Part shown: one piece after another, positions 1 to 5,968 of the stretch
Position numbering within the stretch: the first letter of the stretch is position 1
How the letters are laid out: each line of letters opens with the position of its first letter
The notes under the pieces: generated by a model
Database searches by the model: none
The model's input: only the letters and a program-made list of their open reading frames with translations
Told to the model about the DNA's origin: nothing
Translations under genes and position numbers: made by a program
Assembly (NCBI GenBank): GCA_020697375.1
Contig: JAJFBJ010000126.1
Location: 1 to 9,530, forward strand
Direction: 5' to 3'
DNA: 9,530 nt
Source of the DNA: Nitrospira sp.
GTDB lineage: Bacteria; Nitrospirota; Nitrospiria; Nitrospirales; Nitrospiraceae

Positions 1-78
1 ACTGTTATGAAACCCTGTGGCCTCACATGTGCTTTATTGTGCGCGGCTTCGTACCCCCATGCTACTAGGGAGGCCCCT

Positions 79-162
79 ATGCCATGGTACTGGGAAGTTT
101 ATCGGCAAAGTGATGTGGCTGTCACAGAAAGCTGCCACAAGGAAGCGATGCCATGGGACTGA
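79..162 (+). CDS. Tiny ORF with strong ribosome binding site, possibly frameshifted
   Basis: A 27-residue frame begins at an ATG preceded by AGGGAGG (67-73) with a five-base gap, one of the best ribosome sites in the window. It opens with MPWYWEVYRQSD and stops at TGA 160-162. No family is recognised. The protein-like text seems to continue in the next frame from about 154 to a TAG at 225-227. One extra G in the GGG run at 155-157 would join the two into about 49 residues. That fits the homopolymer-length problem seen elsewhere in this window. It is either a short leader-like peptide or a small broken gene. Function unknown. Confidence 0.35.
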   Translation: MPWYWEVYRQSDVAVTESCHKEAMPWD

Positions 163-254
163 AGCATACTCAGAGATATAGGGAGGGTTTAAGCCGGTCG
201 TCGAGGCCGGTGGAGGACACTTGCTAGGCGGTCGGAAGGTCTACGATGTGCCGT

Positions 255-713
255 TCACGAGGGTTTCCACTGAGAGGACCAGGTTTTCTTCCGCGTTCTG
301 CCACCGAACTTCTTCTCGATGAGCTCAGCCACGACATCGCCTTCAGACAGACCAGCGTTCCTTGCCACTGCCTGGCAGGCCTCCACCACATCAGACAACG
401 CGTCCTCCATCACTTCCGTCAGAATTTCATCGCGCTCACCTTCGCTCAGCAGAGATGGCAAGTTTTCACTAGTCAGTTCCCTCACTTGTTCCTGAAGCCG
501 CTGGCGATACCGTTCCTTGGCGCGGTGTGCGTGATCTTCAACGGTCTCTCCGATGCTTACATCGGTTTGGTAGTGTCCTGGATACGCCGCTTGTTGATGG
601 AATTGTTCGGAGGACATTCCTATTCGATAGCTGCATAACCGACAGACGTAGGCCCCTGTCAGGTATACTCCACCCACTGTCTCAAGTTGGTAGTCGTGCT
701 GGCACTCACCCAT
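255..713 (-). CDS. Hypothetical protein with N-terminal zinc-ribbon-like cysteines and helical C-terminus
   Basis: The frame is open from an ATG at 794, but the most natural start is the ATG at 713 (MGECQHDYQL), giving 152 residues; an ATG at 743 is another option. None has a strong ribosome site. From the 713 start, Cys4-x-His6 and Cys24-x2-Cys27 form a plausible zinc-binding knuckle. A long, charged, probably helical stretch follows (about residues 55-145), rich in Glu, Arg and Leu, ending in a basic tail. It has no signal peptide or membrane segment, so it is probably cytoplasmic. Nothing within the window forms an operon with it. No family name can be given; DNA or protein binding through the zinc site is conceivable but is inference. 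Confidence 0.65.
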   Translation of the reverse strand: MGECQHDYQLETVGGVYLTGAYVCRLCSYRIGMSSEQFHQQAAYPGHYQTDVSIGETVEDHAHRAKERYRQRLQEQVRELTSENLPSLLSEGERDEILTEVMEDALSDVVEACQAVARNAGLSEGDVVAELIEKKFGGRTRKKTWSSQWKPS

Positions 714-944
714 GGCGCTACTCTGCCAAAATGATTGCATTTTAGGGGCTGGGATAGTCCCTAGTCGTGGCTGCAGGGACCATACTCCATGCAACCTGGG
801 GAGAATCTAAGCTTTCAGGCTCAGTGGAAGGCAAACATTGGGACATTGTCCTTCCATGCCCATGCATGGGGTTATGCTGATAAGTAGGCCTCACGCCCTC
901 CAACACCCCCAGGCGTCGTCTACACGGATCATGGCGGGAACACT

Positions 945-1108
945 TTGAAGAACCACAAGCTCCTCATACAGGATGTGAAGGAACCGCCGCACTCAATCGG
1001 CCGCTTGCTGTCGCATCTCCGGCATAGATACAAGGCCCCGGCCAGTCGGCAGTCCACGGGCCTGCACCACGCCTCACTGATATCCCGATTCCCTCCCAAG
1101 GTGGAATA
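945..1108 (+). other. Open frame upstream of the PilZ-like ORF, probably its displaced N-terminus
   Basis: This stretch is open in one frame from after the TAG at 885-887 down to the TAG at 1107-1109. It has protein-like codon choice and text such as KNHKLLIQDVKEPP, ending SLISRFPPKVE. The only usable start is a TTG at 945. RFP followed by a valine-rich strand is the usual beginning of a PilZ domain. Adding one A to the AA run at 1105-1106 would fuse VE directly to IVLVHDEELLGKG of the next feature. I therefore read it as the missing N-terminal part of that gene in a shifted frame. It could also be chance openness. Confidence 0.35.
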
Positions 1109-1327
1109 GTGCTCGTGCATGATGAAGAACTGCTTGGCAAAGGCACCGTTTGGGGGTTCTATCCCCATCGCTGTCATGTCGAAACCGACCTACGAACTAG
1201 TCCCGGCATGTCGGTCTCGCTGTGGCTCCATTTCCCTGGCACACCGCGAGTGAAGCTCCCGACAGGCCTTGTCACATGGTCCTGCGGTTCGGAATGTGGC
1301 GTACAGTTCACGCGTGGATTTCCTTAG
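1109..1327 (+). CDS. Degenerate PilZ-like domain protein, N-terminus probably lost to a frameshift
   Basis: The frame starts at GTG 1109 (or GTG 1115) just after AAGGTGG (1098-1104) and encodes 72 residues. The order of pieces fits the PilZ beta-barrel: a GKGTV strand, a loop, a CHVET strand, SVSLWLHFPG, LPTGLVTWSCG and a closing ECGVQF strand. PilZ domains bind cyclic di-GMP through an RxxxR motif and a (D/N)xSxxG motif. Here the second motif is replaced by GxYxxR and the RxxxR segment is absent from this frame, so c-di-GMP binding is unlikely. The ORF is shorter than usual for the family; see 945-1108 for a probable upstream part. It ends 12 bases before the next ORF, so the two may be co-transcribed. 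Confidence 0.55.
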   Translation: MLVHDEELLGKGTVWGFYPHRCHVETDLRTSPGMSVSLWLHFPGTPRVKLPTGLVTWSCGSECGVQFTRGFP

Positions 1328-1339
1328 CTACGCACCACG

Positions 1340-1603
1340 ATGGTCAACGTCACGATCACCTTCCAGCTCAAGCACCAAGTCTGGTACGTAGTGTCGTGCG
1401 ATATCGAGCTTGCGGACGGCAGGGCACCTCAGCGGCTTCCGGCATCGTCTCCCCGGAAGTTCCTGTCTCCAGAAGCAGCCATTTTGTATATAAAACCCCT
1501 GGTCTTAACTTGGCTTCGACACCAGGGAGCTGACGCGATGGACGCTGAAATTTCCTATCACGTGAACATCCTGCCTCCTGCGGAGGAACCAAGACGGTCG
1601 TAG
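1340..1603 (+). CDS. Small hypothetical protein downstream of the PilZ-like gene
   Basis: An 87-residue frame starts at ATG 1340, 12 bases after the previous stop. It shows no clear ribosome site of its own, so it may depend on translation of the gene before it. It has a beta-like N-terminus (VTITFQLKHQVWYVVSCDIE), a Ser/Pro/Arg linker, a probable helix at about residues 44-63 (SPEAAILYIKPLVLTWLRHQ), a second beta strand and a Pro/Glu-rich tail. It has no signal peptide or transmembrane helix and a single cysteine (Cys20). Codon choice is coding-like and no competing frame looks better. I do not recognise a family. It converges on the minus-strand beta-barrel gene, with a 29-base gap and no evident terminator hairpin. 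Confidence 0.6.
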   Translation: MVNVTITFQLKHQVWYVVSCDIELADGRAPQRLPASSPRKFLSPEAAILYIKPLVLTWLRHQGADAMDAEISYHVNILPPAEEPRRS

Positions 1604-1632
1604 TCCCAAAATGCCTCACATCATGTCCCGCA

Positions 1633-2469
1633 CTAGAAGTGAAAGGACAACCCCCCGACTACATGGCTAACCGAATAGGTGCCGCTGAGCCCCGCGCCGG
1701 TACCGCCCAGATTGTCAAAGTCCAGGTTTACCCGGTTATATTTGTATTCGCCAAATACAGCCACTCCCCGTGTGATGTAATAGCGAACGCCTGCCAAGGC
1801 GTTGAGGCCCGGGGCCGCGTTGTCAGAGACGCTAGATCCGGCTGAAGAGGCTCTCGCAAAAAAGAGTCCGAGCCCCGCTCCTGCGTACGGCTGCAATCGG
1901 CAAAAATCACGGCGAGTGTCTGTATCCCGCGCCCGCAGTGCATCGGAGCGTCTGTCGTCATCGTAGTCGCACATCATCTTTGCGCGGGCGATGGCATTAA
2001 AGGCGAGCGTGGTCACCCGCAGGTGTGATGAGGTCGAGAAGGAGGACTCTTTGATATGTGGCGTGGTGTTAAAGCCCTCGATTTCAAGCCCCAGCCAGTT
2101 GAGCCGGTCAGGCAGAAAATATCCCAGCTTGGCCCCATAGACGCCAGAGTTCTTTAGGCCGATGTTCCCGAAGTTGTTGCCCGAGGCCAACCCCGTTCCC
2201 TCCACGTCGTTGATGCCATGACCGAATGTGTAGCCACCAAATCCGGCGAAGTACAGCTCGGAGGGATGACGCCAATCGGACCGCCGCACCGGTTCGTCCT
2301 CGCGTGCCTGCCGTTGTCGCCTCAGCTCGGCATCCCGTTCCCGCGCCCGCTCTTCTTCGGGGGTGTATAGCTGAGCGAATGAGGGAGACGGCACACTCGC
2401 CGAGAGGACGCTCGTCAGAAACATGGTCACAAGTGCTGCTCCCGCGTGCAGATGCCGACGCTTAGTCAT
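1633..2469 (-). CDS. Outer-membrane beta-barrel protein with secretion signal
   Basis: The 278-residue protein has a Sec-type signal peptide (basic start MTKRR, hydrophobic core, likely cleavage after SFA at residue 32). A charged Glu/Arg-rich linker (about 38-64) resembles a periplasmic segment. From residue 72 on, alternating strands such as ELYFAGFGGYTFG, YGAKLGYFL, LGLEIEGF, RVTTLAFNAIARAK, PYAGAGLGLFFA, LAGVRYYIT and VAVFGEYKYN end in GGLSFHF. A terminal Phe after an aromatic-rich strand is the usual outer-membrane insertion signal. This is the OMP_b-brl / OmpA-like eight-strand class; substrate and role are unknown. Cys167 and Cys190 flank an Asp/Arg-rich loop and could form a disulfide. 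AAGGAGG lies four bases before the ATG and fixes the start. It appears monocistronic. Confidence 0.88.
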   Translation of the reverse strand: MTKRRHLHAGAALVTMFLTSVLSASVPSPSFAQLYTPEEERARERDAELRRQRQAREDEPVRRSDWRHPSELYFAGFGGYTFGHGINDVEGTGLASGNNFGNIGLKNSGVYGAKLGYFLPDRLNWLGLEIEGFNTTPHIKESSFSTSSHLRVTTLAFNAIARAKMMCDYDDDRRSDALRARDTDTRRDFCRLQPYAGAGLGLFFARASSAGSSVSDNAAPGLNALAGVRYYITRGVAVFGEYKYNRVNLDFDNLGGTGAGLSGTYSVSHVVGGLSFHF

Positions 2470-2873
2470 TGTGCCTCCTTATAAGTGTGTGATGAAGCTG
2501 ATCAAAATGTAAAAATACGTACACACAAGGGCGTCCTCTTCTCGCATATCAGGTACTATCCCCTCTACTAGGAAAACCCCTTGCACGTATTACTGGGCAT
2601 GACTTCCTGGTAAAAAATCGCGGAACGAGTTCGGCACTTCTCAGGACCAGATTTTGGAGGACCGCCGTCATTCTCGCTTACCAACGGCCCGATCCCTAGC
2701 CTCTGCGGAGTTGATGGGAACGGTCGTCGGCTCATTGAGGGCGATTCCAGTCGAGTCATGGAGCAAGGCGGTGCAAACTGGCTTCATTGGTTTTGTGGTT
2801 CGGTGGGGATTATAGTGCGTTATGACAATGTGACCTGCTGCCGGCCAGAGCTACGGAAGCTAAGGAGGCCACC
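2470..2873. other. Divergent intergenic region, about 400 bases
   Basis: This lies between the minus-strand beta-barrel gene and the plus-strand secreted-protein gene, so it should hold promoters for both. An AT-rich stretch at about 2490-2525 sits just upstream of the beta-barrel gene. On the plus strand one frame stays open from about 2612 into the start of the next gene, with no ATG before 2758. Its text resembles no family I know, so I do not call it as a gene. A minus-strand 63-codon frame (2568-2759) overlaps it and also looks like chance. A decayed gene here cannot be excluded. Confidence 0.5.
2787..2816 (+). promoter_or_regulatory. Possible sigma-70-type promoter for the secreted-protein gene
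   Basis: TTGGTT (2787-2792) and TATAGT (2811-2816, five of six matches to TATAAT) are separated by 18 bases. They lie about 60 bases upstream of the ATG at 2874. The -35 element is weak. The position suits the downstream run of plus-strand genes. Prediction by eye only. Confidence 0.3.
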
Positions 2874-3209
2874 ATGCGAAGGTTCGCGCCGCTGATTACT
2901 CTCGTTTTCTTCAGCCTACAGAATCCTGTGCTTGCCCAATTGGGTCCATCAGTCCCAATCGATGAGTTCCGCGTCGAGGGGCGACCTGGAATCACTCCGG
3001 CTGTGGGGCCCCCAGGAGGTCAGAGTCTCCCGCCGGAACCTACCTTTTCGCGTGACAGCCTTGGCGGCCAATCTCCTGACGAGATCTTGAAAAGTATCGA
3101 TAAGGATCTGGGCAAGAATTCGCTTGACCGGTCCGAGCCAGGGGCAGGCGGCCGGCCTCTTGATCTGGAAAGAGAACTCCGTTCTCCCGCAGACAAAATG
3201 TTCAAGTGA
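2874..3209 (+). CDS. Small secreted hypothetical protein
   Basis: The 111-residue protein starts at ATG 2874, with AAGGAGG (2863-2869) four bases upstream. A clear Sec signal peptide (MRRF, then a hydrophobic stretch ending NPVLA) is probably cleaved after Ala21, leaving Gln as the mature first residue. The mature part is rich in Pro, Gly, Ser and Asp. It has low-complexity PGG and PPG segments at 36-58, a short likely helix (SPDEILKSIDKDLGK, 67-81) and a charged end. It has no cysteine in the mature part and no lipobox or membrane anchor, so it is probably periplasmic or released. It resembles no family I can name. The disordered look suggests a flexible or partner-dependent protein, which is inference. 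Confidence 0.72.
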   Translation: MRRFAPLITLVFFSLQNPVLAQLGPSVPIDEFRVEGRPGITPAVGPPGGQSLPPEPTFSRDSLGGQSPDEILKSIDKDLGKNSLDRSEPGAGGRPLDLERELRSPADKMFK

Positions 3210-3273
3210 GCCAGACCGTTCTGAATAGCGACGAACCTCTTTTGTTAACCATGCATTTTCCATAGAAGTCCCA

Positions 3274-3435
3274 ATGCCGCTTGCGGTGAGGAACCAAGTG
3301 CGGGTCGATGTCCGCCCTGTGTGGCCTTGGTACCGAAAGGCTTGCTATGTTTATAGGGAGGTTACCCTGGACGTGGAACCGATAAACCTGCCAATCTGCG
3401 ATACTTTCATGTCCGAGGGAATACACTTACAATGA
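3274..3435 (+). CDS. Hidden 53-residue ORF translationally coupled to the next gene
   Basis: An open frame from ATG 3274 encodes 53 residues with coding-like codon choice, including VRVDVRPVWPWYRKACYVYR and EVTLDVEPINLPICDTF. Its TGA (3433-3435) overlaps the ATG of the next gene (3432) as ATGA, the classic arrangement for translational coupling. The ribosome site at ATG 3274 is weak. GTG 3298 has GAGG six bases upstream and is a good alternative start, giving 45 residues. The sequence is rich in beta-forming and aromatic residues and has two cysteines, no signal peptide and no membrane helix. No family recognised. The coupling fits the poor ribosome spacing of the downstream gene. It falls below usual length cut-offs and is easily missed. 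Confidence 0.5.
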   Translation: MPLAVRNQVRVDVRPVWPWYRKACYVYREVTLDVEPINLPICDTFMSEGIHLQ

Positions 3436-3737
3436 GCAACGATGATGTTTTCTCAGTACCGAACGTTCCTACTAATCAGCACCCCACATGGACCACCGAG
3501 ACCCCGACAAAGCCAGGCTGGTACTGGTCTCAGACGCGAGGCGGGCGACCCCAGGTCATCGAATTGAGTTTGGAGCTGGATTCTCGTCGCCTCACTGTCA
3601 CGCAGACGGGAGCCTATGTCGGACATTTGGAAGCTGACAATCATCGATGGGCCGGACCACTCTTGCTACCGCAAGAAGGAGAGGCGATGTGGGCGACTAC
3701 TCAGCCACCGCAACCTCGAAATGGCGAGGACCTTTAA
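3432..3737 (+). CDS. Small hypothetical protein with a WTTE-PTKPGWYW motif
   Basis: The 101-residue protein has a disordered N-terminus (1-18), then WTTETPTKPGWYW (20-32), a beta strand QVIELSLEL, and RWAGPLLLP at 72-80. I associate the pattern W-x3-P-x-x-PGWYW, then a VIEL-type strand, then WAGP-x-x-P with a short uncharacterised protein type common in environmental and phage-rich genomes. It is a recognised shape rather than a known function. The C-terminal 20 residues are polar and probably disordered. The start overlaps the stop of the 53-residue ORF (ATGA); GAGGGA about 13 bases upstream is too far for strong independent initiation. A probable frameshifted relative lies at 4594-4757 on the other side of the Crp/Fnr gene. 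Confidence 0.65.
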   Translation: MSNDDVFSVPNVPTNQHPTWTTETPTKPGWYWSQTRGGRPQVIELSLELDSRRLTVTQTGAYVGHLEADNHRWAGPLLLPQEGEAMWATTQPPQPRNGEDL

Positions 3738-3801
3738 ATAATATTAGTACTGCCCACCGTAATCGAACGCACAACAAAACCTCATCCGGCGGAGAGATGC
3801 A

Positions 3802-4545
3802 ATGACCACTGCCACGAAAAAGTTTGACGCCAATCGTATTCTGGCCTTGCTGCCGCCTCAGGAGGCCGAGGTGATTCTCCCCCACATGGAACCAACCGAG
3901 GTCCTGTTAGGCGATATTATCGACCAGCCAGGGAAACCGATCCACAACTTGTACTTCCCACTTCGCGCGGCCATCAGCATTACCGACATCCTCGACGAGC
4001 ACCATACGGTGGAGGTGACCATCACAGGGGCTGAAGGCTGCAGCGGTGCATCGATTGTACAAGGCAACGACCAATCTGTCTGTATGGCTCTCGTTCAAAT
4101 CGGCGGTCCCGCGGTCCGTCTCGCGGCATCGGCGCTTATGTCCGAACTGTCTCGTCTGCCATATTTGCAAGGTGCCTTACAGCGGTACAACGCACTGCTG
4201 CTCCGACATGCGGTGGTTTCCGTCGGATGCAACCGCTTTCACTCCCACCGCCAACGTCTCGCTCGCTGGATAAAAGCTCACTGGGATCGGACTGGGTTGG
4301 AAACCTTTCCCTTTACCATGGAGTTTCTCGGTGCCCAGGTTGGTCTTGATCGGAACACGATCACCGAGCTAGTAGAGGATTTTAAACGTCAAGGCATTGT
4401 CACTAAGGGCCACCATACCATCACGATCACCGACCACCAGGGACTGACCACCGCCAGCTGTGAGTGTTTTGCCCTTTGCAAAGAAGCCACTGGACAATAT
4501 GTCGGGGCCTTAAAAGACTTAGCATCTGCGAATGGCAGTGTTTAG
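3802..4545 (+). CDS. Crp/Fnr-family transcriptional regulator
   Basis: The 247-residue length is normal for the family. Residues about 12-135 form the cupin-like effector domain, with the typical IHNLYFPLRAAISI segment (47-60) and a VTITGAEG turn (72-79). The dimerisation helix spans about 110-160. The winged helix-turn-helix is at about 168-212, with the recognition helix in GLDRNTITELVEDFKRQGIV (181-200). No [4Fe-4S] cysteine set of the true Fnr type is visible, and the cAMP-pocket Arg-Ser pair is not evident, so the ligand is unknown. The end contains Cys220-x-Cys222-x3-Cys226; an SCEC-type tail recurs in this branch of the family. GGAG (3793-3796) lies upstream of the ATG. It is intact and probably regulates nearby or distant promoters; the targets cannot be read here. 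Confidence 0.9.
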   Translation: MTTATKKFDANRILALLPPQEAEVILPHMEPTEVLLGDIIDQPGKPIHNLYFPLRAAISITDILDEHHTVEVTITGAEGCSGASIVQGNDQSVCMALVQIGGPAVRLAASALMSELSRLPYLQGALQRYNALLLRHAVVSVGCNRFHSHRQRLARWIKAHWDRTGLETFPFTMEFLGAQVGLDRNTITELVEDFKRQGIVTKGHHTITITDHQGLTTASCECFALCKEATGQYVGALKDLASANGSV

Positions 4546-4593
4546 TAGGAAGTGGGTGTTAGATGTGGTATCTGCGCGAAAGGACATACAGGA

Positions 4594-4757
4594 TCAAAGA
4601 ATTGAGCGCGAAACGACATACTGAGCCAGCCGCCCCCCCTTGTTAGTCTCGGACAAACCCATGACCTCTAACGCCACGGCTCGGTTCTCATCCCGATACC
4701 AGTAGAACCCTGCCTACGGGGATGCTTCCTCGTCCACTCTATCTCCGTCGTCAACAT
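4594..4757 (-). pseudogene. Frameshifted small GFYWYR protein, relative of the 3432-3737 gene
   Basis: ATG at 4757 overlaps the stop of the PilZ gene as TAATG, a typical coupled start. The first frame reads MLTTEIEWTRKHPRRQG. The text then continues one frame over as FYWYRDENRAVALEVMGLSE and runs to a TGA at 4596-4594. Adding one base beside the CCC run at 4708-4710 (GGG on the coding strand) gives a 54-residue protein. Its W-T-x-x-x-P-x-x-x-G-F-Y-W-Y-R and following V-A-L-E-V strand match the WTTETPTKPGWYW and VIEL pattern of 3432-3737. It lacks the later WAGP segment, and a run of seven C (4633-4639) may hide a second length error near its end. Function unknown. Confidence 0.5.
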
Positions 4758-5101
4758 TAATGGTGGGCGGAGATAAAGCCCCTTAGGCGTTTGGCATCTT
4801 GTATCGTGATCTTTCCAATGGCTAGTCCAAACTCATCGCCTCGACTCCAACAGACTTTTGCCCGATCCACCAGGACAGCTTGTTGATGATCCGGGAGCGT
4901 CGCAAAGAAGGTCACGGCGTCACCCGGCTTTACATGGGAATGGACGCTCCGTACGCGCCATCCCCCGACGGAAACATCTTGCACCGTACCAGTGCCCTCC
5001 CTCTCGTCGCTTGAGAAGTACATACGCCCATCTACTGGCAGACGGTCGTATGCGCGGACGTAAGAATGCCCCTCTACGGAATGTAGATGTCGCTTAGCCA
5101 T
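4757..5101 (-). CDS. PilZ domain protein with intact c-di-GMP-binding motifs
   Basis: The 114-residue protein is almost entirely one PilZ domain, the receptor module for the second messenger cyclic di-GMP. Both ligand motifs are present: Arg16-x3-Arg20 (RAYDR) and Asp42-x-Ser44-x2-Gly47 (DVSVGG). The barrel strands follow as expected: GRMYFSS, GTGTVQDV, WRVRS, DAVTFFATL, LVDRAKVCWSRG and DEFGLAIG, then a short C-terminal helix (QDAKRLRGFI). With no output domain attached, it probably acts by contacting a partner protein. GGGAGG lies seven bases before the ATG and supports the start. Its stop overlaps the start of the small gene at 4594-4757. It contrasts with the degenerate PilZ-like ORF at 1109-1327. 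Confidence 0.88.
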   Translation of the reverse strand: MAKRHLHSVEGHSYVRAYDRLPVDGRMYFSSDEREGTGTVQDVSVGGWRVRSVHSHVKPGDAVTFFATLPDHQQAVLVDRAKVCWSRGDEFGLAIGKITIQDAKRLRGFISAHH

Positions 5102-5230
5102 GGCGTGGCCTCCCCTCTATAATGTTTGGCACCAGGACGGGTGAAATTAGCGATTCAGTCTCAATCGTCCTCTAACGCGGCGTTCCACACCTGGGTTTGA
5201 TGTATTACTGCCCGCGGCTATGAATTTGCC

Positions 5231-5419
5231 TCAGGCGTCAGTTATCAGTTTAAGATCCAGCTTCAAACCATTCCTTCTAGCCAGATCAAGAATTTGTGCA
5301 GTGCTTTTAGCATTGCTCTCATCTTTTGGATGAGCAGCGGCTTTCTGAATCAATAACACACCGATTTGCCCTTCGACAGTGGCCATCCTCTGGCCCATGA
5401 TGTCTAGTTTTGTGTTCAC
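5231..5419 (-). CDS. Coiled-coil hypothetical protein, probably the C-terminal half of a frameshifted gene
   Basis: The callable ORF starts at GTG 5419 and encodes 62 residues. However, the same frame is open and protein-like further upstream to about 5505 (LDHSIKDLEQVVENKVDSRL), with heptad-like spacing continuing into the called part (NTKLDIMGQRMATVEGQIGV). The end (AQILDLARRNGLKLDLKLI) resembles a short helix-turn-helix. There is no ribosome site at the GTG. I therefore think the true protein begins upstream. One extra C in GCC near 5496-5498 would join it to the ORF at 5494-5775, making about 181 residues. A structural or oligomerising role is suggested by the coiled coil only. Confidence 0.5.
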   Translation of the reverse strand: MNTKLDIMGQRMATVEGQIGVLLIQKAAAHPKDESNAKSTAQILDLARRNGLKLDLKLITDA

Positions 5420-5493
5420 CGATGCAAGTCTAGAATCGACCTTGTTCTCGACAACCTGCTCTAGGTCTTTAATTGAATGATCTAACGTCGATC

Positions 5494-5775
5494 CTAGGCA
5501 AGGGATATTTGGTCTTCCCCGTAATCTTGCTCTAGCCTCTCATAATCTTCAGAGCTTTTTTTGACCTTTTTCAGACGTGGTCCGTAGTAGAGATGAAGTT
5601 TTCTTTCTTGCCACCGGAAGGACCAATCTTTAAACACAAACATCATGCCTCCCTGAACTTGCTCGGCAATATCTACCGCGGGCGCGGTGTTGGTGACAAA
5701 GGATCGGGTAGCAGCGAGGTTGGAAGGCCCTGCCGTGCCGGAAGATTTGAGCTGACCAGCAGGTATCCACATCAT
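5494..5775 (-). CDS. Hypothetical protein, probable N-terminal half of the coiled-coil gene
   Basis: The frame from ATG 5775 gives 93 residues. The second half (MMFVFKDWSFRWQERKLHLY, then YGPRLKKVKKSSEDYERLEQ) is convincingly protein-like. The first 40 residues are Ser/Thr/Ala-rich and overlap another protein-like frame (5630-5968), so the start is uncertain. An internal pair of ATGs following GGGAGG (codons 43-44) is an alternative start. The frame ends at a TAG about ten bases after the text becomes helical, and the adjacent frame then continues as a coiled coil. This is why I suspect one gene split by a lost base near 5496-5498. Family not recognised. Confidence 0.45.
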   Translation of the reverse strand: MMWIPAGQLKSSGTAGPSNLAATRSFVTNTAPAVDIAEQVQGGMMFVFKDWSFRWQERKLHLYYGPRLKKVKKSSEDYERLEQDYGEDQISLA

Positions 5776-5968
5776 GGCAATGAATGATCTTCGCCGGTCC
5801 CACCGTCGTCATGGCATCGGGATAGGCGCGGAAGTGATCTGCGGCGCACCTACAAACATGGCAATTATGAATGGGCGAGAGAGAATCGGGGACTGTACCG
5901 GCGGCCTCATGGAGCGGGAGCGTACACGAAATGGACGGCGTTCGGCTAGAGCGCTCCGCGGTAGCGCA
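5630..5968 (-). CDS. Probable small zinc-binding protein frame without a clear start
   Basis: Directly after the receiver gene's stop, the same frame stays open. From about 5875 it reads IHNCHVCRCAADHFRAYPDA and then GPAKIIHCHDVDTCW. The Cys-x2-Cys pair (first Cys codon at 5863), the later His-Cys-His cluster and the final Cys-Trp look like a zinc-ribbon arrangement. The only ATG in frame (5812) lies after the Cys pair and would remove it, so the real start is probably in another frame. ATG 5894 (MRPPVQSPILSRP) is a candidate if one indel lies near 5870. The tail after CWSAQIF becomes Arg/His/Cys-rich and may be out of frame, overlapping the ORF at 5494-5775. Confidence 0.4.
   Translation of the reverse strand, partial: CATAERSSRTPSISCTLPLHEAAGTVPDSLSPIHNCHVCRCAADHFRAYPDAMTTVGPAKIIHCHDVDTCWSAQIFRHGRAFQPRCYPILCHQHRARGRYCRASSGRHDVCV

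Noticed and set aside
246..638. 130-codon plus-strand ORF
   Set aside because: Antisense to the minus-strand protein at 255-713, which has sensible zinc-type cysteines and helical text; the plus-strand translation is His/Phe/Leu-rich and family-free.
859..870. 12-base palindrome CCCATGCATGGG
   Set aside because: Perfect, but isolated and far from a clear promoter; no second copy noticed, so no operator call.
929..1177. 82- and 60-codon minus-strand ORFs
   Set aside because: Cys/Arg/Ser/Pro-rich text typical of antisense shadows; the plus strand here carries the PilZ-like frame.
2568..2759. 63-codon minus-strand ORF
   Set aside because: No ribosome site and no family pattern; it overlaps another open but equally unconvincing plus-strand frame.
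4633..4639. Run of seven C
   Set aside because: Considered as a programmed slippage site; more simply another homopolymer of uncertain length inside an already frameshifted small gene.
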